Assembly (NCBI RefSeq): GCF_008831285.2
Contig: NC_045143.1
Coordinates: forward strand, 13,851,151 to 13,915,150
Length of the DNA stretch: 64,000 nt
Direction: 5' to 3'
Source of the DNA: Nymphaea colorata
Taxonomy: Eukaryota > Streptophyta > Magnoliopsida > Nymphaeales > Nymphaeaceae
Part shown: positions 34,832 to 50,500 of the stretch, piece after piece
Position numbering within the stretch: position 1 is the stretch's first letter
How the letters are laid out: the number at the start of each line of letters is the position of its first letter
Position numbers and translations under genes: made by a program
The notes under the pieces: model-generated
Seen by the model: the letters and a program-made list of their open reading frames with translations, nothing else
What the model was told of the DNA's origin: nothing
Databases searched by the model: none

Positions 34832-37341
34832 TGATGTCATTATCATATCCATATCCATCTTCTGAATTTTGTTGAAGTCTGAATCCATATCTAAGTTCTA
34901 GTATCAAACTCAAATCTAGGATCCACATGTGAGCTTAATGCACATTAGATTTTAAAAATTCATCACAATTTTCTCACTCCATGCCTAATGTCAATTCGCA
35001 TGAAAGAACTTGAAACGTGGGAAATTCTTTGTCGAGCACTTTGGCATGGATAAAATTGGAATTGATATATCTATGTGGTCGTAATGAACATTCTTCTATT
35101 TCATATCAAATTTTAAACTATGGTGTTTTAATGTGTTTTTTCTCCTCTTCATAATCTCGCATCATTTGTTCTCCATGCTAAATGTAAATCTGAATCCTCT
35201 GACAAGAATCGATCAGTACATATTTGTGCAAGCATGGCTTTTTATGGAATTGAATTTGGGCTCATTATAAGATCGCAGCGAAGAAAATTCAACCAAAACA
35301 CCATTTTATCATATGGTTTGTGCTTTTGAGAGTGGATAGAAATTTAGTCCCATATTGATCTTGGGAGAAAAATCTTCTCTCCCAACCTATTATAAATAGG
35401 GGTTCACCCCTCCTCTCATGTTGCTTATTAAGAGCTGCCTAAAATGCCCAAAAATTTTGGTAAAATTTTGAAAGTGGTGTAACCAAGCTTGGCTCAAACA
35501 AATAAAACTTTTAGTTTTGGTCTAAGTCTTGGTTTGGGCTGCATTGTCACTCAACCTAGACACAACCAGGCTCGGTGTAGAGGTCGTGGGGGTGGGCTCA
35601 GTTAGGTCCCCAAAGTCAAACAATTTCTTTTTCTCTCTTCTTTATTTGCAATTTAGTGCCTTCTTTCTTTTTGTTTCCTTTATGCATGTCTTAGTTTTCT
35701 TTTTCCTTTTAACATGTTTAGTTCTAGATTATTTCTTGCATAGGTCTTTGATTTTTCTTAGTTGTTTTAGCAAAGTTGTAGTTTAGAATGTTTTTTTTCT
35801 AGAATAGATTTATTTTAATGTTTTTAGGGTAGGCATATGGGTCAGTATGCCTCTCATTGCCTTGTCTCTTTCTTTTCATTTCATGTTTTTGATTTCTTGG
35901 TTCTTACTTAAATCATGCATATAGAATATAGTTTTCTCTTATGCTTTCATTAGCCATGCATTGCATTGTGATTTCAATATGCACTAGATCACCTTGCACC
36001 AATCTGCACCACTTCTCTGAAACCAGGCTAGGTCAGTGTAGTAGCATACCCTGTGGCATTAGTCCAGGTATGTGAACACTTGAATTTAGTTTGGTCCTCA
36101 TGTAAGAACCATTTCAAAAACCATAATGTCTATAAAATGTTTCCAAAATCAGCTTTTCAAATGACTTCAAATTCCCTAGGCCATGTAGACATAGAGTCCA
36201 AACTTAGCTTAGTTCTCAAGACCTAGCCCAGACCGGCCCTGGAATCTACTACCTATGAACCTAGTCCCATAGCCCAAGTCTAATAAAATTTTGTTTGACA
36301 CTTATCCATATAAAATGAATGAAGCCTAAATCATATCCCGTATGGTTTGACTAAGACCAACACATTTACTATAGTCAGGCCTATCCCTAGATAGGTTCTG
36401 GTCCAATTTAGGCACGATCGGGCCTAGTCACTTGGCCAACCTACCCTTAGTCTACTCAGACCTTGGATTTGAATTCAAAGGCATTGGAATTTAATTATGA
36501 ACTTTATATTGATCTAAACCACGATAGTAAACCCAAAGTTTAGCATACTTGGATTTGGATTTCAAGCATTGGATTTTGGATCCTGGATTTCGGATCAAAC
36601 TTCAAAGTATATGAGTGTTGGATCATAAAATCTTAGATCAATTCCCATAGAACCTAACACAAATACATGATTTTAAACCATGTCAATGATCAGATTTGGA
36701 TCTATTCTCTTAGAATTTGGATTCTGAAAAATCAAATTGTATGAATACAAGATCAAATTTATTGGACCTTGATCTTGGATTTTGGATCATGAGTTCCATT
36801 AACATGATACGATATTTTAAATTCATAGGACTCCTCCCATTTCAAATTTAGAACAGAATTACATAAATCTTTCATATCATGATTTCAATTCTTGGATTCA
36901 GATTCACTTTTCTCCTGGTAGGTCCACATCCTACCCCCAAGTTCCCATAGAGACCGGACTACAAGCCTATATGGCTTAGTTTTGCATGCACCATACTATA
37001 TTTAGCACATCGATTTGTATTGATCTATGATAATTTGGAAATTAACAGACACCAAAATTTTATTCCTCTTGTTCGTAAGTTTATTTCTAAAACCTACTTA
37101 GGTTTTAAAACATGCATAATTTCAAAACTAAGACACATTTTCTTTCTTAGATTTTGAAAAAAATTTAGATCTAGAAATTGAAATATACCTTTGGTAAAGG
37201 TGTCAGTTATGGTTGGACCTCATACTGATAGGTCGGGTCCCATCTCTTGGAATCCCACACAAGGAACAATGGCAAGTATAAGTATTTTATCTCATTTATA
37301 CAGTCTGTGTATAAGATTTAAAAATTTTACATATGAATACC
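34832..37341 (+). mobile_element. Long Tat/Ogre-type LTR (copy A), right part
   Basis: It matches copy B (about 39150-41557) in order: the AAGATCCAAAT/GGATCCACAT block, a TATA region, AGGTCGTGGG/GGGTCGTGGG, TTTGCATGCACCATA/TTGCATGCATATATG, ACAGGTCGGGTCC and ATCTCATTTATAC.GTCT. Similarity stops near 37341 (TTTTACATATGAATA). No primer binding site follows, unlike copy B. It appears to be the continuation of 10481-12007. Confidence 0.5.
35391..35400 (+). promoter_or_regulatory. TATA box of the long LTR
   Basis: TATAAATAGG followed by a CT-rich start region (CACCCCTCCTCTCATG) looks like an LTR core promoter. The counterpart in copy B is the weaker ATAATATAGG near 39647. Confidence 0.5.
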
Positions 37342-37779
37342 TATACAACAGAAGGAAGTTTCCATGTTCTAGCTACAATGAAGAAATAGTTCATGTTCAT
37401 GTTATAGCTGCTGCTTTGCACTTGTGCTTCAACTCATTGTTCTTATTTAAAGTCCAACTTTCATTGCTTTCTTGGGTTAACTAGTGTGTCCACTGCATGA
37501 CACCAAGAACTTACCATGCCTTTAGCTCATGTTTGTTATGTAGCATCTAAGGAAGACAAAAGTGAGATAGTAATGTGTCTATATTGTGTTGTGGAGAATG
37601 AAGGATGGACCTCCCCTAAAGGTGACTGCACATGGTTTTGTAAATGTGGGGATCTCTCTTATCTGATAGAAGTGAATGGCAGTTTTGGTCATCCTTTACC
37701 AAGATTAGGATCACCTAGAATCATGTCACGTGTCCATTTTGCCTCTAAATGTTAGAAAATCTTAGAAACCTTGGTAATG
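37342..37779. other. Short stretch between the two long LTR copies
   Basis: It holds a 79-codon frame at 37516-37755 with a Cys-rich core (CLYCVVENEGW, GDCTWFCKCGD). I cannot relate it to a known domain, and nothing shows that it is expressed. The left border of LTR copy B could lie anywhere in this interval. Confidence 0.3.
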
Positions 37780-41557
<3,778 letters not shown>

Positions 41558-41569
41558 TGTAAATAAAAG

Positions 41570-41587
41570 TGGCGACCATGGTGGGAC
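41570..41587 (+). other. Primer binding site, tRNA-Arg type
   Basis: TGGCGACCATGGTGGGAC resembles the complement of the 3' end of a plant tRNA-Arg (recalled as TGGCGACCACAGTGGGA). It lies about a dozen bases after the LTR border near 41557. Arg priming is characteristic of Ogre-type elements. Confidence 0.65.
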
Positions 41588-42657
41588 CTATCATTGTTTG
41601 ACTAGGCCAAGTGTTCTAAAATTCTAAGTCAAGGATGACATCCCACCGTTCGAGCCACTTAAGTGTTCTCATGATTTAATATACTTGTGTTTCTTGTATG
41701 CATTAATACTCGAAATTAAAGGGTTATATTCATGATCACTTATATTTAGAATCTCATACAACCCCTCTCGTTTTAGGCATTAATTGAAAACAATGTTTGC
41801 TTCCCTCTTCATTTTAATCATCAACTTAAGCAACATTTCATTGAAACCAACTGATTGTACATATGCTCATGAATTTTCAAATTTTCCTTCAGCCATATGT
41901 CTCGGTCATCACATCGCAGTTCGTGTACGCAACTACGCATTAGCTCATGATGGTTCAACAACTGGACGGACCTCTTGGAGGTGGGTATTAGTCATCCCTA
42001 CAATCGTACTGAGACTATAGCTAGGTATATTGGTATTTTTTTATCAAGAAGAACGATGAACCAAGTACTTTAGAACCTATTTGGAGGAGTCTATGCCGTG
42101 TACATTGAACTACTCGTCCAAGTATATAGGCATATCTCAAACATGGAACGATTAATAATGTCAAATCTTGAGGGACTTAGTTTAGGTGATCGAGCCAAAT
42201 TTTAAAATGATTACAAGATAAAGTTGTGTCATTAAGGAGAGTTGTTTGAGCATATCTGCATAAGCCATGTTTGATTGTATGATTCTTCGTTTAAATGCAT
42301 ATAGACATTCATTAAAAACTAGAAGTGAATTTCAAAGGAGTCCTCCTTTTCCCTTGTCAAAAACCATCCAGAATTTTTATGTTCCCAACTCTTCTTGTCA
42401 TCCCCTAAGTTTCTCTTCATCCTACCAAGGTAAAAAATATCATACATGGTGTCTAAATCTCCTATTAGGTCAATCTTGGTAGACGCTATCACTTCACCTG
42501 GTCCTGCCATCTCTTTGTTTTGTGTTTTGATCTACGTTTTTGTTTTGACCCCCACTGTGTTTGTTTTGTCAATCGCCACGATTAGGACATTTCTTTTTGG
42601 TCATGTTGTCTATCACACTACATGTATACCAATAATGGACTTGTACCTGGCTGGTAT
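41588..42657 (+). other. 5' leader of the plus-strand Tat/Ogre-like fragment
   Basis: About 1.1 kb between primer site and PMD frame. No domain recognised. The 78-codon frame at 42446-42682 (hydrophobic) overlaps the start of the PMD frame in another phase and is probably incidental. Confidence 0.4.
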
Positions 42658-43370
42658 CTACAGCGGCTCGAGCAATTCATAGACATTTTCCCTTTCTATT
42701 TGGATGATAGTGGCTTAGGGGCAGTGGCATTGTTAGCTTCGCATCTAGTGAATGACAACCTTATTCATGCTTTGGCTGAGAGATGAAACGCAGTTACCTC
42801 CACCGTCTGGCTGCCTTTTGGAGAGCTGACACCTCTCATGAATGAGTTCACACACATTTTGGGGTTGCCAAGAGAACCTATGGATGATTGCAACAACTTC
42901 AAGTTGTGCAACTATAAGGATCTACTCTCCAGCAACTTTGTTTGCTTAGTTGATTTCCACGCACATTTTGGAGCACCAGTAGAGAAGATGAAAATCAAAT
43001 CACCCAAGATGCAGAACCAAACTAGAGAAAGGATGACCGTTTGCATGGCTAGACTCATGATATTTGCCAACAGGAGAGGGACCATGGACCTGTGTGTTCT
43101 TTCAGGATATGGGGCGGCATCAAAACTCGGGGTCTATCACTTTCCATTGCCGATTTAGCTTTTCTATACAAAGGACTCACTCAATTTGCTCTGCCATATG
43201 CTGAGCACATGGTTTCCCCTAGGGTCGTTCTATCAGCATGCCATCCAAGAGGGTTCTTGGCAAATACTTGTAGAGGACCCGAACCTAGAGTTAGGGTTTT
43301 TGCCCATTCTGGTGCAAGTGTAGCTAGTGTTCATGTGAATACTTTCGTTTCTAGCACTAATACAAGTTGA
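42658..43370 (+). pseudogene. Plant mobile domain (PMD) remnant, plus-strand copy
   Basis: In frame from about 42658: LGAVALLASHLVNDNLIHAL, AER, stop (TGA 42784, where the family has Trp), NAVTSTVWLPFGELTPLMNE, FTHILGLPREPMDD. The block W/FxxPFGELTxxxxxxxxILGLP is the PMD signature. It continues to 43158 (RMTVCMARLMIFANRRGTMD). After a frameshift near 43100 the second frame to 43370 gives LSLSIADLAFLYKGLTQFA, matching the next PMD block. About 238 codons remain and no intact ORF. It follows the tRNA-Arg primer site, so it is the 5' ORF of a truncated Tat/Ogre-like element. No gag or pol follows. Confidence 0.7.
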
Positions 43371-44225
43371 ATTCAATTTTTGGACTCACCTCTTGAATCA
43401 CATTTATTTTAGATTTGACCTGACTCGCCATTATAGGTAGAGATTTGTAATTATACTTGGTATGTGGCCTTCTCCATCATGAACAAATATTTTCTTAAAG
43501 TGCTTCACCAAGAAAGCCACATCAGTTAGAAATTACATAAAAGAAATGAAATTCAAAATAGAATCATCTTTGTAAGTACAATCGCATAGACTTTAGCAAC
43601 TACATTGCCCCTGACCCATATTCCAATATTACATAAGAACTTGTTTGCGTTTGCTTCGTCTTTGCTAAAAAATGCATATCACAGATATGAAACACTAAAA
43701 CTCCGCTGCATGAGAGGCTTTAGGTTTAAGCTCAACTCCTATCGGAGCCCTTAGAAGGGAGAATTTACCATATGATCATTGATAAAGAAAGGTCACAATC
43801 TTTGACTTTCCCTCGTGAACTCCAGCAAAAGACAACATTACGAAGGAGAATGCATTCCAAGCAGGACGAACCGTAGTAGACCTTGAGAAGAGATGCAAAC
43901 GGGGCATTGACATCTAGAAATGAAAGCAGGTGCATGGAACTTTTGTTGGATATACGTGAAAGGATGTAGTATTTGCAAGAGAATTTACGAGTTCTGGAAA
44001 TACACTAAATGAAGGTACGAATGGGAAAAGAACAAGTTTGAACCATATATAACCAACGCAATTGAGATGAGCACAAGTTTGAATTCTATAATATGCATGG
44101 GGTAGCCATGTTGTCTGGAATCAGCTGATTGACCAAAGCAAATGAAAAGATGAAGTAGACCAAGGAAAAAAGTGAAGTCCTTGTAAAATACGATATGTAC
44201 TAATCATTGCAACCTAATTAACTTT
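43371..44225. other. Non-coding stretch between the element fragment and the host gene
   Basis: No gene or repeat recognised. The right part lies just downstream of the FRA10AC1 homologue's poly(A) signal. Confidence 0.4.
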
Positions 44226-44231
44226 TTTATT
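44226..44231 (-). terminator. Candidate poly(A) signal of the FRA10AC1 homologue
   Basis: AATAAA on the minus strand about 212 bases after the stop codon (44443-44445). The distance suits a plant 3' UTR. It is a motif only; cleavage has not been shown. Confidence 0.5.
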
Positions 44232-44442
44232 AAGAGAAGCAGCATGTTTATGAATAAATCTTAATTTTTGGAATACATATTCTGGATCTATATACAGAGG
44301 AAAAAGATGGGGCACTTGACGAACTTGTCCAGGCTTGGTTGTTCATATCTTGCTTTAATAGAGTTCAATAAGCTGATCAGGATGGACACAAAAAATTTGG
44401 GAACAGTTCTGTTTCTGGCGTACTCACAAGATCACACTTTCT

Positions 44443-44552
44443 TCAGTTGTGATGGCCATGTCCTGGAAACATTCCTTCAAGGTACTCGTCGAAACTGTCA
44501 TCGGTGCCAGCGCTTCCATCATTTCTTGAAGTTGACTCTCTTTTTGCTGTTC
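44443..44552 (-). CDS. FRA10AC1: FRA10AC1 homologue, last exon
   Basis: 110 nt, acceptor GTGGTAG. After completing a Gly codon it reads TAKRESTSRNDGSAG, then TDDSFDEYLEGMFPGHGHHN and TGA. The SFDEYLEGMFP ending is the family's conserved C-terminal acidic/aromatic motif, which ties this exon to the others across the LINE-filled intron. Confidence 0.9.
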
Positions 44553-47500
44553 CTACCACAAACAAATATTAGGACCCATCTGCTTGGGGTGGATGTTGTT
44601 TCAGTCACTTTCAGAACACAAAGGAGCATGTTACGAAGAAAAAAAATAGGAGACCAGCTCTAAGAATTATCGTGTCAACAAACTCGGTTTCCACCAAAAC
44701 AGGATATGCCGAACAAACCTTTCCCCACAAGCTTTGATAAGTCATCATTAATCAGGAAAAATAAAAGAAAAGTGGATCACATACACCTGTGCTCACCTAA
44801 ACACAAGTCTGAAGATGGTTATATAAAAAATAATCAAAATTCAAATATTGAAGTGGACATCATCACCAATGGTCAAATAATTCTCTATTTATCCATGACC
44901 ATTGGTGACAAGCTAGCAGAGCCCTTTCATTTTTCAGCCATTGCTGGGCTTCAGGGTGCTAACCACAGGCCAGGTACCGATTACACGTTCCTCTTCTCAT
45001 CGCTGCGCAGACAATGGACGAAGGTAAAGAACCCTCTATTTTCAGTCGTTGGCAATGTTAAGATTCCTGGTCAGGGTTTTTTCAGAGGAAGAACTAGGGG
45101 AGGTTTTAAGAAGGCGAGCATGGAGGGCTGGTGGTCGAATGTCAGTTGCCAGTAGATGGTATCCGAGACAAAAAATGAAAATCGCCGACTGGGAAACAGT
45201 TCCCATCTGGATTCAGCTGCCTCAGTTTTCGGCGCTGTTATGGAACGATTACTGTTTCAGAGTGCTGGCTAAGGGTCTTAAAGGGGAATTTGTGTGTGAA
45301 GATAAATGCACTGAGAATTGGGAAAAGCTTGGCTTCGCTAAAATCAAAATCGACATTCCAGTGAGTTTTGTCCCACTGCTCACGGTCAAGGTGGATCTAC
45401 GCAACAGGTCCTTGTGCAGCAAGTCCTCTACGAGAGCAAAATATTCTACTGCGATTTATGTGGATACCTAGCTCATGTGAAAGCCTCCTGTAAGGCGACC
45501 TCTATAGCATGTGTGAATGACTCCCCTTTGGCTGACCCCTGGGCCAGGGTGACCATGGTATCAAGATCCTAGAAAGGGGCTGTTAAGCAACATGGGCTAG
45601 CGCATAGGCTGGATGCCTCTACCAGTAGGGAGAAAAAAGAATTGCATGTGGGTAGAGGCGTTGCTACTGCGAAGCTTCCTCCGAAGATTCCTGGGCGGAA
45701 TCTTGCTCCAGCAGGGCCTCACAAGTAATCTCCCCTCGCTCATTCCTAGAGCCCTCGTCACTCTGGCCGACTGCTGAATAAGGGGACTATACTGTCGGAG
45801 ACACCGGGCGCAGGTACACTTCCTTCTTTAACCCATTCTAACCCTTTTCAAATGACAACTGATCTGCTTTTGGACAAGGCGGGACTGAAGAGGATCACAG
45901 GGAGCTTGGTGGGAGTCTTCTCTTTTCTCTGTGTCTCAGGAAGCAATCAAACAGAATCCTACTCCTGTCACATATAGGGGCAGGAGAGAAAGGGCCAAAG
46001 GAAGCTTGAGCTCTTCTTCCATCAGGTCACGTAATGCTCCTGGCGGTTTGGAAAGTGCTTCCTGCTCTGTGCACACCCCACTGGCTACTAAGATCACAGC
46101 TTTGGCAGACCCAAAAGGCTGGATCAGAGTTACTAGAAAGAGGAGGAAGGCAAAAGGAGACATGGACTGGGAGGTTTGATGTTACAGTCCAACAAGGAGT
46201 ACGCTAAAATAGACCACCTAACAGATGATCTGATGTAAGGGGCAGATGTAGATGGGAAGGCCGGGGGCCTATGAAAATCATTTGCTGGAATGTGAGGGGT
46301 GCCGGCAGGCCAGCAGCACAAAGGGACCTCATAAATTTGATTTTCGAATCTCGGGTTTCAATGACCTTTCTGCTTGATTCTCAGGCTAAATACATGATTC
46401 TCAGAAGACTTGCTTGGAGATCTAACCTCAAAGAAATAAAAAGGAACGAGGAATCAGAGGATGGCAAAGCTAGAATTGTATGCTTATGGGACAGTAATGG
46501 AATCTAGGTGCACAGTTGGGAGGCCAGTCGCTGATGGCTGGTGGGCTGCTGCTCTCTGCCAGGAGTTAATGCAGAGTTCAGAGTGACAGCAGTGTCTATG
46601 CCAAACAACCAACTCTTGCGTAGGAATGGAATGGCTGAGCTAAGCTGGAGCGTAGTTCAGTCTAATACCCCCACTGTTGTTTGTGGGGATTTTAATGCCA
46701 TGATAAGTGGGATCAACAAAACGGGCAACCCTCCTCTCTTTGGATCCTGTGCAGCTACTTCATCCAAAGTGCCAGCCTTAAAGAAGTAGGTGATGACAGC
46801 AGCAGCTATACTTGGTCGAATATGAGGCAAGGAGCTCAGAAAATCAAGTGTAAGCTCGATTGGGCCTTCATATCTATGGCCCCGTTTGATAGCCGGGGTA
46901 AAATAAGAGGGGAGGGGAAAAATGCATCAAACGGGGTGAAATTCACCCCGTTTAACGCAAAAGGGAGCGGGTGGAATTCCACCCGCTCGAAAGTCCGAGC
47001 TCGCAGCTCGGACTTTCGAGCGGGTGAATTTCACTGAGCTCGGACTTTCGAGCGGGTGAAATTTCACCCGCTCGAGTTTGTTGTTTCGAAGGGCCACTTC
47101 ACCCCGCTCGACTTCCCTCCGCAGCTCCTCCTCCCTCCTGCCTTCTCACCGTTGCACCAAAGGCCTCACCGCTCTCACCGTCGCCGTTGTGCCGTCGCCT
47201 CTCCGCTCCTCTGCTGGTACGCTTTCTCCCTTTCTCTCTCTGATGCCTTCCCTTTCTCTCTTGCCCTAAGTTCTTCTCTGGCTTCTCACCGGCAGTGAAG
47301 AGAGACGCAGAGACAGGGCAGCATCCGCCACTGCCACAGTTGCCGCTCCTTCCCCTTTGTTACTGCCCCGTGAGTCTCTGAATATCTCTCTCGCTTCTGC
47401 AAGTTATGCCCTTTCCCTTTGTTTATGCCCTTGCTTCTGCAAGTTATCATTTTTCCTGCACTTGAGACTGTTGTGTTCCTTTTTCAAGTTTAACTGTGGA

Positions 47501-50500
47501 CTGAAGGTGCCAAGCTTGATCTGAACTTGTCTTAATATGGTGTGGACTCCAAAATTAGGCAGAGGTCATCCAAGATTTGAGCGTTTGATTTGCTGCCCTG
47601 TCTCTGCTTTCCTCTTTGCAGGCTTGATGTTTTTTCTGCATAAACATGAACACTTGATGAGAAAAACTTGATTTGCTGCCCTTTTTCATTTGTCTCATGC
47701 ATGGTTTGAATCACCCGAGAAGATGCTTTTGCGTGGCCTTCGTTTATGCCCTTGCTTCTGCAAGTGACACAATTATCCCGTGAGACAGGAGAGTATAAGA
47801 ATGGCAGGGCAATCCCCATAACTCATGGCTGCATGCATGGGCGTGCAGAGCTCCCCAAAGTGCGCTATTGGGCAGAACCAGCAACATAGCACTAGCTAGG
47901 TTGAGTCACATTTCCTTGCACTTCCCATAAAAGGAAAATGAAAACCCAAAAACTCAAAACAGTAATTACTGCAGGAAAACGCCTGCAAATTTTTATCAGA
48001 GTGCCCAAGAAACCGATGCAGGGGGTTATCAATCCCCACCACTTTTTTTCTTTTTCTTCTTTTTGTTTTTGGGGAAGGTGGGGGCTGGAAGTCTCTCTCA
48101 TGCCATCTGTTTGAAAACCCAAAGGAAAAGGTTCTCAAACTCAAGAAGACACCTTTATCTTTTTCTCCCTCTCAAGTTTTTGTGTGCCCTCTTCCACTTC
48201 CTGCTCGACAGGCCTTTCTCCCTGCTTTACACCAAAAGAGAAAAGAAGAAGAGGCAATGAAAGGTTGGCTGTTGTAGCCCACATCCAAAAACTAGATCCT
48301 GCATTCTCCCTCTCTAGTTTTTGTGTGCCCTCTTTTCTTATTAAGTTTTCTGATCTTCTTCGCCACTGTAGAGAGAGAGAGAGGCAGAGACAGAGAGGGA
48401 AGAAAAAGGAAACTTGATCCAAACGAATCAACCCCACTTTCTCTTTTTCTATTTTTCTCCCTTCACTGTTTCTCTCGCAGCATGGCAGATGATGAAAAGG
48501 GTTGTGCAACTAATGAAGTTGTAGATGGTTCTACTGGAGAAAAGAGGTTCTTCCCCTGCCTCTTTTGTTCAACTGTTATCTTTGCTCAAAACCTTGGTGT
48601 CTTAGGCCCTTCCTTCTATATCAATGCCCACCAAACAATTGCAAAATGCAAAAAACGTTACAATTGCAAAGCAGTAATGAACACACTGTCAGAGTCCTGT
48701 TAGAAGAAAGTTACTTGCTAGGACATTTTGAGAATTTCCTGTGCTAAACATCGAGAATTGTCATTTATAAAAATGTATATCTCTTACTAGATACATGGAG
48801 CCCAACAAGGGCTTAGCATCTCTAGCTAACATGCACAACCTACAAGTCAATTCCTTTGTAGATCTTGTGGAGTTGAGTATTTATTGAATGTTTTTATTTT
48901 ATCTAGAAGCAAACAGAGATCATGTGATTATAGACTTATAGTAGTATGGAGGCCTATGGGAATGAAGAATGTCCATATCTGTTATTAATGAATGGTGTCA
49001 GTAAGTGTATATACATGCATCAAGACTAGTTTGTTCATCTTACTTGAGGTTGGTTTGGAGTGCATTATTGATCTGCCAATTTCTTCCCACGTCAAATTTG
49101 GAGAGGAGAAGACACAAAAAAAAACAACATTTACAACGTTAAATTCTTCTTGTGCATCAAACAGGGTTAAATTTACCATGTTTAATTCTTCATGAGCATC
49201 AAACAGGGTTAAATTTACCACGGTAAATTGTTTCTGTGCATCAAACAGGGCCTCAAATTGGAAGAGGGAAAAATTTCATCCTGTAAATTTTTCCAAAAAA
49301 ATTTACCATGGTAAATTTACCGCGTTAAATTTCACCCGCCCATCAAACGGGCCCTAAGAGACTAAAACTTGGGAAGATAGCATGCCTCTCCTATGCTCTT
49401 CCAGAACTGTGGAGAGTCACGTCAGACCATAAGGCCCTCCTTATCTGTTTGAACCGTCCTATTAGCGGTGGAAGTAGAAAGCCTCAATTCTGTCTTACTC
49501 TGTGGCCACTGGTTCCAGAAGCAATTCGGAAAATATCTAATGGATGGCAGGGCTATCAGGAGGGTTGTCTGATGATTCGCTTCCTAAAGAAAATGGATAA
49601 GACTAAGAAGGCTCTTCTAGAGTGGAACAAGGGGTCCTTTGTCAGGATAGAAAGTCGGATAAAAGATAGCTATAAGAGGCTCAATGAAATTCAGTTATCC
49701 AATGATGCTGGAGATCAAGCTACTACGGATGAGGACGATTAGCTGAGGAGGAATCTTCTTTCTATGCTCCGTCTTGAGGAAGTGAAGTGGAGGGAGAAAC
49801 GCAGAGTTAAATGGCTTCAGGCACGTGACAGAAACAATCTTTCAAGCTGTGGCAAAATAAGAGGAAGAAAAACCAGATAGGTCTCTTGGTAGTTGACAGT
49901 GCATAGTACAACTCCATGTACAGTGCTCTTGAGGCAGCCACTCAGCATTTCGAGAGATTCTTGAATGATGGCTGTGCTTCATGAGACGTTTTTGAGGAAT
50001 TGGCAGCAGGAGAAACTGTCAGAGGAAAATTCTATGCTCTTAAGTGAGGTATCAAGTCTGGAAGTGCGGAATGCAGTGGACGACCTGGACAAGGACAGTA
50101 CCCCAGGGCCTGACGGCTTCCCTAACGCTTTCTTTAAGAGTATGTGGGGCGTTATCAGCAGCGACCTTTGGGCAGTTGTTTCAGCTTTTTTCCGATCAGG
50201 GAAGCTTGTGAAATATGTGAATAAAACTGTTCTCTTAGTGATCCCCAAGTTATTTTCAAGATCAAGGTTGCGAGAATGCAAAAAATCCTATCTCAGATTG
50301 TGGGTAAGTCACAGGGAGCTTTGTTAAAGGGTGAGTAATCCAAGACCAGATTGCTTTAGCAAATGAAATTATTTCCACCCTGCAAAGTCGCAAGGAAGAG
50401 GCGGTGTGTCTAAAGTTAGATATTTCCAAGGCATATGATAGATTCTTGTGGGTGTTTATCAATCACAGTTTAAGATGGCTGGGTTTCCATCCAGTCTGGG

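Larger units (their letters stand above)
46877..49353. mobile_element. 2.48-kb TIR element inside LINE ORF2, Pack-type candidate
   Basis: The ends TGGCCCCGTTTGAT and ATCAAACGGGCC are inverted repeats, and CTA flanks both sides (46874-46876, 49354-49356). Removing the element and one CTA joins the LINE in frame, giving a reading FISKRLKLGK at the joint. A 3-bp target site with GGCCCCGTTTGAT-type ends suggests PIF/Harbinger. No transposase is seen. The subterminal regions carry short repeats and palindromes. The interior holds CT-rich leader-like sequence and a zinc-finger-like fragment at 48482-48703. Confidence 0.75.
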
